Of a DNA stretch of 64,000 nt, positions 16,251 through 24,726 are shown one piece after another; the stretch's first letter is position 1; the number at the start of each line of letters is the position of its first letter. The notes under the pieces were generated by a model. It saw only the letters and a list, made by a program, of their open reading frames with translations, was not told where the DNA came from and did no database searches. Made by a program: the position numbers and the translations under genes. Source of the DNA: CAZBXD01 sp965216395 (GTDB lineage: Bacteria > Pseudomonadota > Alphaproteobacteria > Micavibrionales > SZUA-601); contig OZ244156.1 of NCBI GenBank assembly GCA_965216395.1, forward strand, positions 1,550,001 through 1,614,000. The letters are read 5' to 3'.

Positions 16251-17018
16251 TTATGTGATATCCTCTTCCGGTGGTTGTGGTCGTTTATAAAATTTTGCCC
16301 CTTTGCGCCAGAGATGCAAAGCTTCATAATGAATGGCCATGATAACTTTGATTGTCATTAAGGGATAGAGAAAAAAACTTTTTAACAAAGATCTGTTGTT
16401 TAAAGATTTGCGTTGGCCCGTTAAATTGGCAATCAAGAAATTTTCCCCATCTATATTTTGTGTGATATTGATCAAGAGTTTTTCATCTGGCTCTTTCAAT
16501 TTAAAATGATATTGCGCATCCATTTGGATAAAGGGAGAAACGTGAAAGACTTTATCGCAATTTTGTTTAATCATACCATTGTCATTTTTGTTGGCGGGTA
16601 AAATATACCCATGTTGATCGCCGAAAGTGTTTTTCACTTCATGCAAAATGGCGCGTAATGTGCCCGCTTTATTATAGCAAAAATAAATCGTCAGCGGATT
16701 GAACACATACCCCAAAATTCGTGGATAACAGAGCAAATAAATTTTTTGTCCTACGCAATCTTTATAGCCATGTTCTATAAGTGCTTTTTCAATCCATGGG
16801 CGTATGGGTTGGCCATCACGCGTGGCATGATCACGATCATAAAATGAAAACAGATTAAAACGATTATAAGAGAAGAAGCTTAGATTTTTTGTGGTTTGGC
16901 CGATTTTATCCAAATTCAACCAGCAATAAAAAACCCGATAATTCAATTCGTGAATAAAGGGTTTGAGACGTTTATGATAAACATGCCCATAATAGAGACA
17001 CGGTTCTTGATTATTCAT
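16251..17018 (-). CDS. DUF1365 family protein
   Basis: A 255-residue protein with the family start CLYYGHVYHKRLKP, the segment PRILGYVFNPLTIYFCY and the final stretch PLMTIKVIMAIHYEALHLW. The family is of unknown biochemistry but nearly always sits between an FAD-dependent oxidase (COG2907) and a cyclopropane-type synthase, as here. A role in fatty-acyl modification is inferred from that context. It ends 3 bp before cfa. Confidence 0.9.
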   Translation of the reverse strand: MNNQEPCLYYGHVYHKRLKPFIHELNYRVFYCWLNLDKIGQTTKNLSFFSYNRFNLFSFYDRDHATRDGQPIRPWIEKALIEHGYKDCVGQKIYLLCYPRILGYVFNPLTIYFCYNKAGTLRAILHEVKNTFGDQHGYILPANKNDNGMIKQNCDKVFHVSPFIQMDAQYHFKLKEPDEKLLINITQNIDGENFLIANLTGQRKSLNNRSLLKSFFLYPLMTIKVIMAIHYEALHLWRKGAKFYKRPQPPEEDIT

Positions 17019-17057
17019 ACCTGTTTTATATAAGGGAACGAGATCAAAGTCACGTAA

Positions 17058-18347
17058 TTAAAATTTTGGTTTTTCACATTTTTTATTAGTGGGAAATTTA
17101 TCAAGGAAGTTGTTAACCGACATTGTTGTTTTTTTATTTTCTTCAACGGCTTGTTGTGTTTTTCTTTGCTGTTCGGCTTGTTTTTCTGCCTTTTTATCTA
17201 TGATTTCTTTTGTTTTCTGATAGGCATGGCCATTTTGGTCATAGTCTTTGGCGAAACCATGAATTTCTTTAAGGTGATATCCACGGTTTTGACGTTGTTC
17301 TTCAAAACCTGTTCCAAGATCATCCCAATTATCCAATTGGTTGGCTGCAAAATCTAGGACCTGACCATAAAGTAGTTTATACGTATCTTTATGTTTGTTA
17401 TCTTCCTGATGACGGCAAATAATCAGCGCCTTTTCGCATCTATTGGACACTGTGCATTTTGGTGACGTTAGGGCATCGACTGCATGTTTAAGCATTTCTT
17501 TTTTAAAATCATCGCGGTTTTGTGAATAATAGGGCATGTTTGCTTCTGCAATATAATAGCGATCATTAACACCTAACGTGTCGAAACCTTGATAGGCTTT
17601 GGCCATGAGTCGTTCTTTAAGTGGGTTATTCTTATCCATTCTCACGCCATGATAAAAGGCCATTTTGACTTGCGTATAATCTAAGTTTTCAGCATTGAGA
17701 ATATCGGTTTCCAGCACTGTTTCAATTTTAAAGCGACGCGGATCATTCTCGGGCAAATGATGATAAATCCATGATTTATTAAGAAATTTGACATTATAAG
17801 CACTTTCATTGGGGTCGGTTTTAATCTCAAACAGCGTATTGGCCATTTTTGATAAAAGTTGCTCGCTAAATGCTTTTTTTGTTTCAAAAGGTGTCTCTAT
17901 AATATGTCGTCTCTGATTAATAAAGCCAAATTTAGTATCGGGATCCTTTATCATGTCGATGCCATTCATAATAATCGGCGCCATTCGATGCGTAAAATCG
18001 TAATATAACTCGTAATAATTAAAGGCCATATTCATGCCCATTTCATGATCTTTATCAACAATCTGGCTAACCAAAGCTTCGATAACTTGATAATATTCTT
18101 GGTTATCAGCAATAATTTTTTGTTCTTTGGCCTTTTTGCTAAGGCTCTTTTCGTTTTCACCTTTAGACGTCATATTAAACCCAAATGTGAGACGTGTTTC
18201 ATCAAAAATCTTTTCGTCAAAAATCTTTTTAATTTTTTCAGCAGCAGTTTTATTTGGTGATTTTTGATATTGTTCTAAAACTTGGCCAATCAATCCCAAG
18301 CCGTTTTCAATTTCTTGCCATGATTTTGGTGTTATGTCTCGCGCCAC
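17058..18347 (-). CDS. Protein of unknown function, 429 residues
   Basis: A long, charged, mainly helical protein. The middle region has helix pairs suggestive of an alpha-solenoid (LLSKMANTLFEIKT, YTQVKMAFYHGVRMDK). A Gln/Lys-rich coiled coil (IIDKKAEKQAEQQRKTQQA) lies near the C-terminus, and the tail holds NNFLDKFPTNKK. There is no signal peptide. It interrupts the usual FAD oxidase/DUF1365 pair and has its own TTGACATA promoter and AGGAG ribosome binding site, so it is an insertion with independent expression rather than an operon member. No family recognised. Confidence 0.8.
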   Translation of the reverse strand: MARDITPKSWQEIENGLGLIGQVLEQYQKSPNKTAAEKIKKIFDEKIFDETRLTFGFNMTSKGENEKSLSKKAKEQKIIADNQEYYQVIEALVSQIVDKDHEMGMNMAFNYYELYYDFTHRMAPIIMNGIDMIKDPDTKFGFINQRRHIIETPFETKKAFSEQLLSKMANTLFEIKTDPNESAYNVKFLNKSWIYHHLPENDPRRFKIETVLETDILNAENLDYTQVKMAFYHGVRMDKNNPLKERLMAKAYQGFDTLGVNDRYYIAEANMPYYSQNRDDFKKEMLKHAVDALTSPKCTVSNRCEKALIICRHQEDNKHKDTYKLLYGQVLDFAANQLDNWDDLGTGFEEQRQNRGYHLKEIHGFAKDYDQNGHAYQKTKEIIDKKAEKQAEQQRKTQQAVEENKKTTMSVNNFLDKFPTNKKCEKPKF

Positions 18348-18378
18348 TTTGATCTCCTAAGATAATAATCCCCTCACT

Positions 18379-18407
18379 CTTCTATCAACAGAGCGATACT
18401 ATGTCAA
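18379..18407 (-). promoter_or_regulatory. TTGACATA-type promoter
   Basis: Minus strand: TTGACA (18402-18407) followed by TAG, a 17-bp spacer and -10 TAGAAG (18379-18384). It lies between the FAD oxidase gene and the inserted 429-residue gene. Confidence 0.55.
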
Positions 18408-18419
18408 AGCTTTCTTGTA

Positions 18420-19739
18420 CTAAAGGGGCGTGGACGCATCGCGGATCGTGTTATAGGCCGCTGGTGAGGATGGCTTAAGTTCTCCCCATGGTGCGTCAAA
18501 CTCAAAAGCTTTGGCGATGGCCAAACCCGAGCACAACGCATCTTCATGAAAGCCATAACCGGCATAAGACCCACAAAACCAGGTGCGGTTAATGCCCTGA
18601 ATCGTGTGTAGTTTTTTTTGTGCGGCAATCATCGTGCCATCAAATTGGGGATGGTAATAGACCATTTCTTTAATAATTGTGTCGGGTTTTGGTTTTTGCA
18701 ACGGGTTGAGAGAGACAAAGTAATCCGTCTGACTGTCTAATTTTTGCAAACGATTCATCCAATAGGTAACCGAGACCTTTGTTTGATCATCTTTTTGGTT
18801 GGTCATGTAATTCCAACTGGACCACACGCGTTTTTTTTGGGGCAATAAATGACGATCTGTATGCAGATAGGTTTGGTTTTGACTGTATTTAAAACCGCTC
18901 AAAACATCTTGTTCTTCGGTTGATGGATTTTGCAAAAGACGCAATGCCTCATCCCCATGGGTGGCAATAATCACATGATCAAATGAATAAATCTGTGTTT
19001 CGCCATCTTTTGTCGTTGTGACTGTGGCGCTGTCTTTGCCGCGCAAAACATGGCTGACTTTTTCGCCAATATTAATTTTCTCTTTAAAATCAGCAGTGAG
19101 GCGCTCAACATATTCACGCGATCCTCCGTCAACGGTGCGCCATGTAGGGCGATTGCGAATTTTTAAAAGTCCGTGATTTTCACAAAAATGAATAAAGGTG
19201 GAAGCGGGAAATTCCAGCATTTTATCCGCCGGTGTTGACCATATGGCTGCACCCATCGGGATCAAATGGTTATGGATGAAGGCATCACTATATTTATAAT
19301 GTTGCAAAAATCGTCCCAAAGTCACCCGGCTATCAGGGTGACGTTGCACCCATATCGGGGCTTGATGATAAAATTTGGCGATATCGCGTAACATACGCCA
19401 ATACGAAAAGCGAAAGATGTTTTTTCGTTGCGCAAATAGGGTATTTAAGCTGTCCCCCGCATATTCCAATTTCCCATCATCAATGGATACGGCGAAAGAC
19501 ATATCGGAACGTTTCACAGGCACATCCAAATGCCGAAAAAGTTGAATCAAATAAGGATAAGTCCAATCATTATAGACGATAAATCCCGTATCAACCGCGA
19601 CCCCCTCAGGCGTTTTGACCGTATGACTATGGCCACCCAGACGCGATCGTTTTTCAAAAACTGTGATCTCATATTTTTGATTGAGCGCCCAAGCGGCGGA
19701 TAAGCCGGCAATTCCTGTTCCAATAATGGCAATTTTCAT
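18420..19739 (-). CDS. FAD-dependent NAD(P)-binding amine-oxidase-like protein (COG2907)
   Basis: A flavoprotein of 439 residues with the dinucleotide motif IIGTGIAGLSAAWAL at about 4-18 followed by VFEKRSRLGGHSHTV, and the C-terminal FAD contact TWFCGSYAGYGFHEDAL. Members accompany DUF1365 and cyclopropane synthases and may desaturate or oxidise acyl chains. It starts 9 bp after the photolyase gene, which suggests co-transcription. Confidence 0.9.
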   Translation of the reverse strand: MKIAIIGTGIAGLSAAWALNQKYEITVFEKRSRLGGHSHTVKTPEGVAVDTGFIVYNDWTYPYLIQLFRHLDVPVKRSDMSFAVSIDDGKLEYAGDSLNTLFAQRKNIFRFSYWRMLRDIAKFYHQAPIWVQRHPDSRVTLGRFLQHYKYSDAFIHNHLIPMGAAIWSTPADKMLEFPASTFIHFCENHGLLKIRNRPTWRTVDGGSREYVERLTADFKEKINIGEKVSHVLRGKDSATVTTTKDGETQIYSFDHVIIATHGDEALRLLQNPSTEEQDVLSGFKYSQNQTYLHTDRHLLPQKKRVWSSWNYMTNQKDDQTKVSVTYWMNRLQKLDSQTDYFVSLNPLQKPKPDTIIKEMVYYHPQFDGTMIAAQKKLHTIQGINRTWFCGSYAGYGFHEDALCSGLAIAKAFEFDAPWGELKPSSPAAYNTIRDASTPL

Positions 19740-19748
19740 CCCCCACTC

Positions 19749-21209
19749 CTAATCTTTCTTCATTTCGCCAAACGCATCGAGGGCTTTTTCACGGCTTTGT
19801 TTTAAATCAACGATGGGTTTGGGGTAATCTTTACCCAGCTCAATACCGGCATCTTTTAAAGTTTTTTCATCCGCTTCCCATGGTTTGTGGATGTATTTTT
19901 CAGGCAAATCTTTGAGTTCAGGCACATATTGACGCACATAATCGCCATGGCCATCAAAACGTTCGCCTTGTGTGACGGGGTTAAAAATTCGAAAATAAGG
20001 CGCCGCATCCGCGCCACATCCGGCCACCCATTGCCATCCTTGGGTATTATTGGCCAAATCCGCATCGACCAAACAATCCCAAAACCATTTTTCGCCCACG
20101 CGCCAATCCATCAGCATATTTTTCACCAATAAAGAACCAACCAACATGCGCACGCGGTTGTGCATCCACCCTGTCTGCCATAATTGGCGCATACCTGCAT
20201 CCACGATGGGAATGCCCGTTTGGCCTTTTTGCCATGCTTGGATAGCGTGCTCGTTTTTATCCCATGGCACTTTTTTGAATTTATCATAGAGTGGTTCGTC
20301 AGGTGTATGAGGGAAATGATAAAGCAGATGATAAGAAAATTCTCGCCAGCCAATTTCACTGATGAAATGTTTAATATTTTTATATGTATCACTATTGCCA
20401 TGTGCTTCATCCAATAGCGGTTTGGTTTTGTGATAAACATAAAGCGGGGAGATTTCGCCAAAATGTAAATGGGGCGATAAACGTGATGTTGCATCCAATG
20501 AAGGAATGTCGCGTTTGTCTTTATATACTTCGACTGTATTGTCTAAAAAATAATCAAAACGTGCCTGCGCGGCGTTTTCGCCAACTTCCCAAAAATCAGC
20601 GATGCCACCAGACCAATCGGGTGCTGTGGGTAAGAGATCCCAATCATCCAGCGCGTCACTTTCTAATGAGGGCGTTTTTAAATTCTCCTGGTCGGGCACC
20701 GGATAAGGATCGCGTAATTTTGGATCATCCATACAATTTTTCCAAAAGGGTGTAAAAACTTTATACGGGTCGCCCGATTGGGTTTCAATGTCCCATGGCT
20801 CGAAAATTAAGCGTCCATTATATGTTTCCACATCAATATCTTGGTTTTTTAAATCACTTTTGATATTTTTGTCGCGTTCAATCGACCATGGTTCATAATT
20901 ACGGTTCCAAAAAACAGTTTCGGCAGCTGTTTCTTGAATGATTTTATCTAAAATGGCCCCAGCTTTCCCGCGTTTTAAAATCAGATTCAAACCAAGCTTT
21001 TCTTGCAAATCTTTTTTAAATGCATTTAAAGAATGGTGTAACCACCACCGTGATGCCGCCCCCATTTTCCAATCTGCTGCTGCGTCATCATCAAGAATAT
21101 AAACAGGGACAATTTGATCACTTTTCTGACACGCATGATAAAGGGCTGGATTATCGAGTAAACGCAAATCATGGCGTAACCATACGATAATAGGTTTTGT
21201 TGTACTCAT
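19749..21209 (-). CDS. phrB: Deoxyribodipyrimidine photo-lyase
   Basis: A light-driven DNA repair enzyme using reduced FAD and an antenna chromophore. The ATG at 21209 (486 residues) has AAGAG upstream; the longer frame begins with GTG. The N-terminal Rossmann-like domain starts IIVWLRHDLRLLDNPAL. The C-terminal FAD-binding domain holds LSPHLHFGEISP, GMRQLWQTGWMHNRVRM and DADLANNTQGWQWVAG, the core of class I CPD photolyases. It is the first gene of the run leading to cfa. Confidence 0.95.
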   Translation of the reverse strand: MSTTKPIIVWLRHDLRLLDNPALYHACQKSDQIVPVYILDDDAAADWKMGAASRWWLHHSLNAFKKDLQEKLGLNLILKRGKAGAILDKIIQETAAETVFWNRNYEPWSIERDKNIKSDLKNQDIDVETYNGRLIFEPWDIETQSGDPYKVFTPFWKNCMDDPKLRDPYPVPDQENLKTPSLESDALDDWDLLPTAPDWSGGIADFWEVGENAAQARFDYFLDNTVEVYKDKRDIPSLDATSRLSPHLHFGEISPLYVYHKTKPLLDEAHGNSDTYKNIKHFISEIGWREFSYHLLYHFPHTPDEPLYDKFKKVPWDKNEHAIQAWQKGQTGIPIVDAGMRQLWQTGWMHNRVRMLVGSLLVKNMLMDWRVGEKWFWDCLVDADLANNTQGWQWVAGCGADAAPYFRIFNPVTQGERFDGHGDYVRQYVPELKDLPEKYIHKPWEADEKTLKDAGIELGKDYPKPIVDLKQSREKALDAFGEMKKD

Positions 21210-21359
21210 AGATATCACTCTTTCTGAAAAAACGGCTCAATAGATCATTACTTATATAGACTCTGCGTCATAATTTGAATATCATGCGTGAAAGAAATTG
21301 TGAATTCGTGAAAAAAATTCAAATTTAAAAACGCGTAATAATTTAAGAAAGGATATAAA

Positions 21360-21839
21360 ATGACTGTTTTGAAAAAGACATTGCTTGCTTTGCCATTTGC
21401 CCTGATGGCTGTTGCCTGTGGACAAGAGGCTTCTAATGATACAATGACAATGAGTGATGCAACATCGGCTGTATCAGAAGCGGCAGATAATGTTGCAGAT
21501 GCGGCAGGTGAATTGGCTGATAAGACACAAGAAATGGCTAGCCAAGCGACTGAATCAACCAAAGAAGCGTATCAAAATACAAAAGAAACGGCTTCTGAGA
21601 TGGCGACCAATGCGGCTGAGTCAACAAAAGAAGCAACACAATCAGCAAAAGATATGGCTGCAAAAGTTGTCAATGATGCGAAACAAGCCGTTGCCGAAGC
21701 TGAGGCGGAAGCCGAAACAGCAACAACTGCAGCGACAGAAGATGTAGCTGAAGAATTGAAAGATATTGCTCCAGCATCAGGTGAAGAAAAAACACATTCA
21801 CCAGAAGAAGCGCTGGGTACAAATAAAGACGCAATGTAA
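21360..21839 (+). CDS. Probable lipoprotein with LEA-like amphipathic repeats, 159 residues
   Basis: The N-terminus (MTVLKKTLLALPFALMAVACG) is a signal peptide with a near-lipobox AVAC, so outer-membrane or periplasmic lipid anchoring is likely. The rest is an Ala/Glu/Lys/Thr-rich helix with loosely repeated 11-residue units (ATESTKEAYQNTKETASEM, AAESTKEATQSAKDMAAK), like group 3 LEA or apolipoprotein-type helices. The tail is acidic. AAAGGA precedes the ATG and an intrinsic terminator follows, so it is monocistronic. A role in membrane or desiccation protection is only an inference from composition. Confidence 0.8.
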   Translation: MTVLKKTLLALPFALMAVACGQEASNDTMTMSDATSAVSEAADNVADAAGELADKTQEMASQATESTKEAYQNTKETASEMATNAAESTKEATQSAKDMAAKVVNDAKQAVAEAEAEAETATTAATEDVAEELKDIAPASGEEKTHSPEEALGTNKDAM

Positions 21840-21870
21840 TTATACCATAGTGTTAAATAGATTGCATAAG

Positions 21871-21902
21871 AGAGCCTGATATTTCAGGCTCTTTTTATTT
21901 TT
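21871..21902 (+). terminator. Intrinsic terminator after the lipoprotein gene
   Basis: A 9-bp stem, AGAGCCTGA/TCAGGCTCT, with a 4-nt loop followed by TTTTATTTTTT. It overlaps the 3' end of the convergent DUF2336 gene. Confidence 0.9.
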
Positions 21903-23178
21903 TAGGCGTATTTTCAACGCCATAGAATTCCAATTGCCACAACATATCTTCATCCGAGAGCGGATAATCTTCGCCTCCGCGGGGTAATAGGATTTTATGA
22001 TGGGGGATTTTGCCGATATGTTGTTGAATTTTGACAGCACTGCGCATAGAAATACCAGCACGCCAACATAAAGCAACACAAGCTTTGGCGGAATTCATCG
22101 CAAACATTTTATCAACAATATCGGGATGGATTTTGGCCAAATGAGACAGCGCCCGCGAAACAAATTTATATTCTGACCAAGCCAGTGCATCTAAAATCGT
22201 TTCTTCGTTAAGTTTGTTTTCGCGCACGAGACGGCGCAGTTTTTCGTGATCTGTTTCTTCGCGTTTTTCATCCTCAGCCCATTCAATCCGTCGGCGCGTG
22301 GTGTCGATGATATCGTGTGTGACTGATGAATCGAGTTGTTTTTGCGATTTTAAAAATTTTCGAATAGTATTATCAACAATCACGGATAATTGTCGCTTTA
22401 CTTGTCGGGGGAATTGTTTGCGCCGTAACATCGCGCGATCCCATTCGGGAATATGGGTCGATTTCTCTTTAATGATCTTTGTCGTATCTTCTGTGATATC
22501 GGCGCCATCATTATCAATGACTGTTTTTCCAGCCTCAATATTTTCACTTTGAATGATAATTTCTGTGATCTTGGCGCTGATTTCTTTGCGCTGAGCAATC
22601 GTGTTGACTTTCCATCCCATCGGTTGGCTTTTAATAATATCCAATAAAACCTCATCAGGCAGAGCCACGCCAAAACGTAAGATCGGCTCAGAGACTTCGC
22701 GTTCAATATCTTCAGCCAGTTTTCGGGCAATTTTGGGCGGAATTTTAGCAACATCTTTCAAGCTGGATGATAAAGCCACGCGAATGGTTGTGACTTTATC
22801 TTCTGCCAGAACACCCAACGCCTTAACCGTAAGGCGATAAATTTCTGATTGTTCATCCTTGCTTAAATGGGGTAAGAGTTTGGCCAAACGATGAGCCAAA
22901 ATAAGGCGAACATCATCATCTTCATCATAAGATAATTTAACATTGGTTTTGCCGTGATTGGCTTTGTTGCGCGCGACGGCGCGACGCACACCAATATCTT
23001 TATCATCGGCCAATACGTCTAAAACATCTGGATTGGCACGGCGCGCAGCGGCCATGGATGTGCGCTCATCCACGGTTTTCTTTGCCAGTTCTTTTTCAAT
23101 CTCATGATGTGACTTTTTGTGATGCGTTTGAGAAGAATCGGTGAGCAAAAACGGCAAATATTTTTCAATAAAACCCAT
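21895..23178 (-). CDS. DUF2336 domain protein
   Basis: A HEAT-like helical protein typical of alphaproteobacteria. About 427 residues if started at the ATG at 23178 (MGFIEKYLPFLLTDSS). The frame is open to 23301, but that part would run into the divergent promoter. Repeats such as RTSMAAARRANPDVLDVLADD and KDIGVRRAVARNKAN are followed by the DUF2336 core (LSDEVLL-like ALPDEVLLDIIKS, RAGISMRSAVKIQQHIG). The function of the family is unknown. The start is uncertain because no good ribosome binding site is visible. Confidence 0.8.
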   Translation of the reverse strand: MGFIEKYLPFLLTDSSQTHHKKSHHEIEKELAKKTVDERTSMAAARRANPDVLDVLADDKDIGVRRAVARNKANHGKTNVKLSYDEDDDVRLILAHRLAKLLPHLSKDEQSEIYRLTVKALGVLAEDKVTTIRVALSSSLKDVAKIPPKIARKLAEDIEREVSEPILRFGVALPDEVLLDIIKSQPMGWKVNTIAQRKEISAKITEIIIQSENIEAGKTVIDNDGADITEDTTKIIKEKSTHIPEWDRAMLRRKQFPRQVKRQLSVIVDNTIRKFLKSQKQLDSSVTHDIIDTTRRRIEWAEDEKREETDHEKLRRLVRENKLNEETILDALAWSEYKFVSRALSHLAKIHPDIVDKMFAMNSAKACVALCWRAGISMRSAVKIQQHIGKIPHHKILLPRGGEDYPLSDEDMLWQLEFYGVENTPKK

Positions 23179-23229
23179 AATGCCCAACAGCATAACCCAA
23201 AATAGTATACGAATAGATAAATTTATATA

Positions 23230-23258
23230 TTGACATAATATAGATATGGCTGTACGAA
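23230..23258 (+). promoter_or_regulatory. TTGACATA-type, leaderless-type promoter
   Basis: -35 TTGACA (23230-23235) followed by TAAT, a 17-bp spacer and a weak -10 TACGAA (23253-23258), then 7 nt to the ATG at 23266. Confidence 0.5.
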
Positions 23259-23265
23259 TGGTATT

Positions 23266-23670
23266 ATGATCAAAGAAAATATTGAACAGCTTTTTGCCCA
23301 ATCTGACCTAAATAACCACTATAGTGGTTTAGGGGCATGGTATTGGGTTGGTGGTTGGTATAATTGTTATCGTGTCCCAAATAGCTGTCTTCGCGTGATG
23401 CGTGATCTTGAATTTCAAAATTGGCGGCTTTGTTATCGTGATAAAAATGATGACATTTCTGTTATGCCAGATATAGAGATTTACAGTGATGTTCCGGTAT
23501 GGATAAAGTTTTCTGATAATGCCTGTAAGATCTTAGATGTTGAAAAAGAATATCCTTTAACAAAAGATAATTTGGGTCAAATCTTGGCTGTTGAGCTCGA
23601 TGATGTTTGGGAAAAAGACCTGGTTAAAGCAAGAGGTTGGTCTGATTATAAACAGTTAGTAATCACTTGA
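23266..23670 (+). CDS. Small protein of unknown function, 134 residues
   Basis: A soluble protein rich in Trp and Asp. The N-terminal half has SGLGAWYWVGGWYNCYRV, and the second half alternates strands (IEIYSDVPVWIKFSD, ILAVELDDVWEKD). There is no signal peptide. It lies between two conserved genes, divergent from DUF2336 and overlapping the end of zapE by 15 bp. Leaderless expression is predicted. No family recognised. Confidence 0.7.
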   Translation: MIKENIEQLFAQSDLNNHYSGLGAWYWVGGWYNCYRVPNSCLRVMRDLEFQNWRLCYRDKNDDISVMPDIEIYSDVPVWIKFSDNACKILDVEKEYPLTKDNLGQILAVELDDVWEKDLVKARGWSDYKQLVIT

Positions 23671-24720
23671 GCCCATTTCGTTCAAACGACTGAGTGTGCG
23701 TTGAAATTCAAAAGCAAGCGTCCCTTTTTTATAAATTTCTTCGGCTGGCGCATTGGCGCGAATAATCAGACGCGCGCCTTGATCATAAAATGTATCCACC
23801 AAAATCATAAAGCGTTTGACAACATCGCTTTGCTCAGCGGTAAAAGCCGGCAAGTTATCCAAAAATAATATTTTGAAATATTCGGTCATGGTCAAGAAGT
23901 CTTCTGCACCTAAGGGCTGTGTGAGTAAATCTTTATAATCAACCATCGCCACTTTGCCAGCCATTTTTGGGATAGTGATATCACGACCTTTGACTGAAAA
24001 AGTGAAAGGTGCGCCCGTATTATGACCGACCAGCTCATCGAAAAATTTATAAAAATCTGTTTTGCTTTTATTATTGAGTGGGCAAAACCACGCTTGGCCC
24101 GCATGCAATTTTTCCATACGGTAATCGATCCCATCAGAAATTTCAAAAATATCCATTTCTTGTGTGATTAAGTCAATAAAGGGGAGAAAACGATCGCGCT
24201 GTAAGCCGTCCTCATATAAATCGTGTGGGTTCCAATTTGATGTGGCCACAACCACAACTTCTTTTTCAAATAAACGAGTAAAAAGTGGTTTAAGAATCAT
24301 GGCATCGGCGACATCGGTGACATGAAATTCATCGAAACAGAGAATGTCGACCTCTTCATCAATGGCATCGGCAACCTTTTCAATACGGTTTTCATGTTCG
24401 ATATCATCGGATAAAGCGTTCAACCGTTCATGCACATCAATCATAAATTGGTGAAAATGAACACGTTTTTTATAAGTCGTGGTCAGGGATTGATAAAACA
24501 AATCCATCAACATCGTTTTTCCACGCCCCACGGGGCCGAAGAGATAAATCCCGCGGATTCGTTTATCGCGTGTTTTAAAAAAAGGGAATTGAAAACGCGC
24601 TTCATGATCGGCCAAGCGTCGGCGCAAATGATTGAGCAAAGTAATCGCGCGTTCTTGGCAATCATCGGGTTCTAATTCCCCCGCGGCCAATAAGGCTTGG
24701 TATTCTTTTAAAATGGGCAT
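23656..24720 (-). CDS. zapE: Cell division ATPase ZapE (AFG1-like)
   Basis: A 354-residue P-loop ATPase of the AFG1/ZapE family, which in E. coli acts on FtsZ rings during constriction and in mitochondria on membrane protein turnover. The Walker A motif GPVGRGKTMLMD is at about 62-73, followed by FHQFMIDVHERL. Walker B is ILCFDEFHVTDVADAMIL, and the sensor region has VVVATSNWNP. It follows the acyl-CoA dehydrogenase gene by 6 bp in the same direction. Confidence 0.94.
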   Translation of the reverse strand: MPILKEYQALLAAGELEPDDCQERAITLLNHLRRRLADHEARFQFPFFKTRDKRIRGIYLFGPVGRGKTMLMDLFYQSLTTTYKKRVHFHQFMIDVHERLNALSDDIEHENRIEKVADAIDEEVDILCFDEFHVTDVADAMILKPLFTRLFEKEVVVVATSNWNPHDLYEDGLQRDRFLPFIDLITQEMDIFEISDGIDYRMEKLHAGQAWFCPLNNKSKTDFYKFFDELVGHNTGAPFTFSVKGRDITIPKMAGKVAMVDYKDLLTQPLGAEDFLTMTEYFKILFLDNLPAFTAEQSDVVKRFMILVDTFYDQGARLIIRANAPAEEIYKKGTLAFEFQRTLSRLNEMGSSDY

Positions 24721-24726
24721 TGTTTT

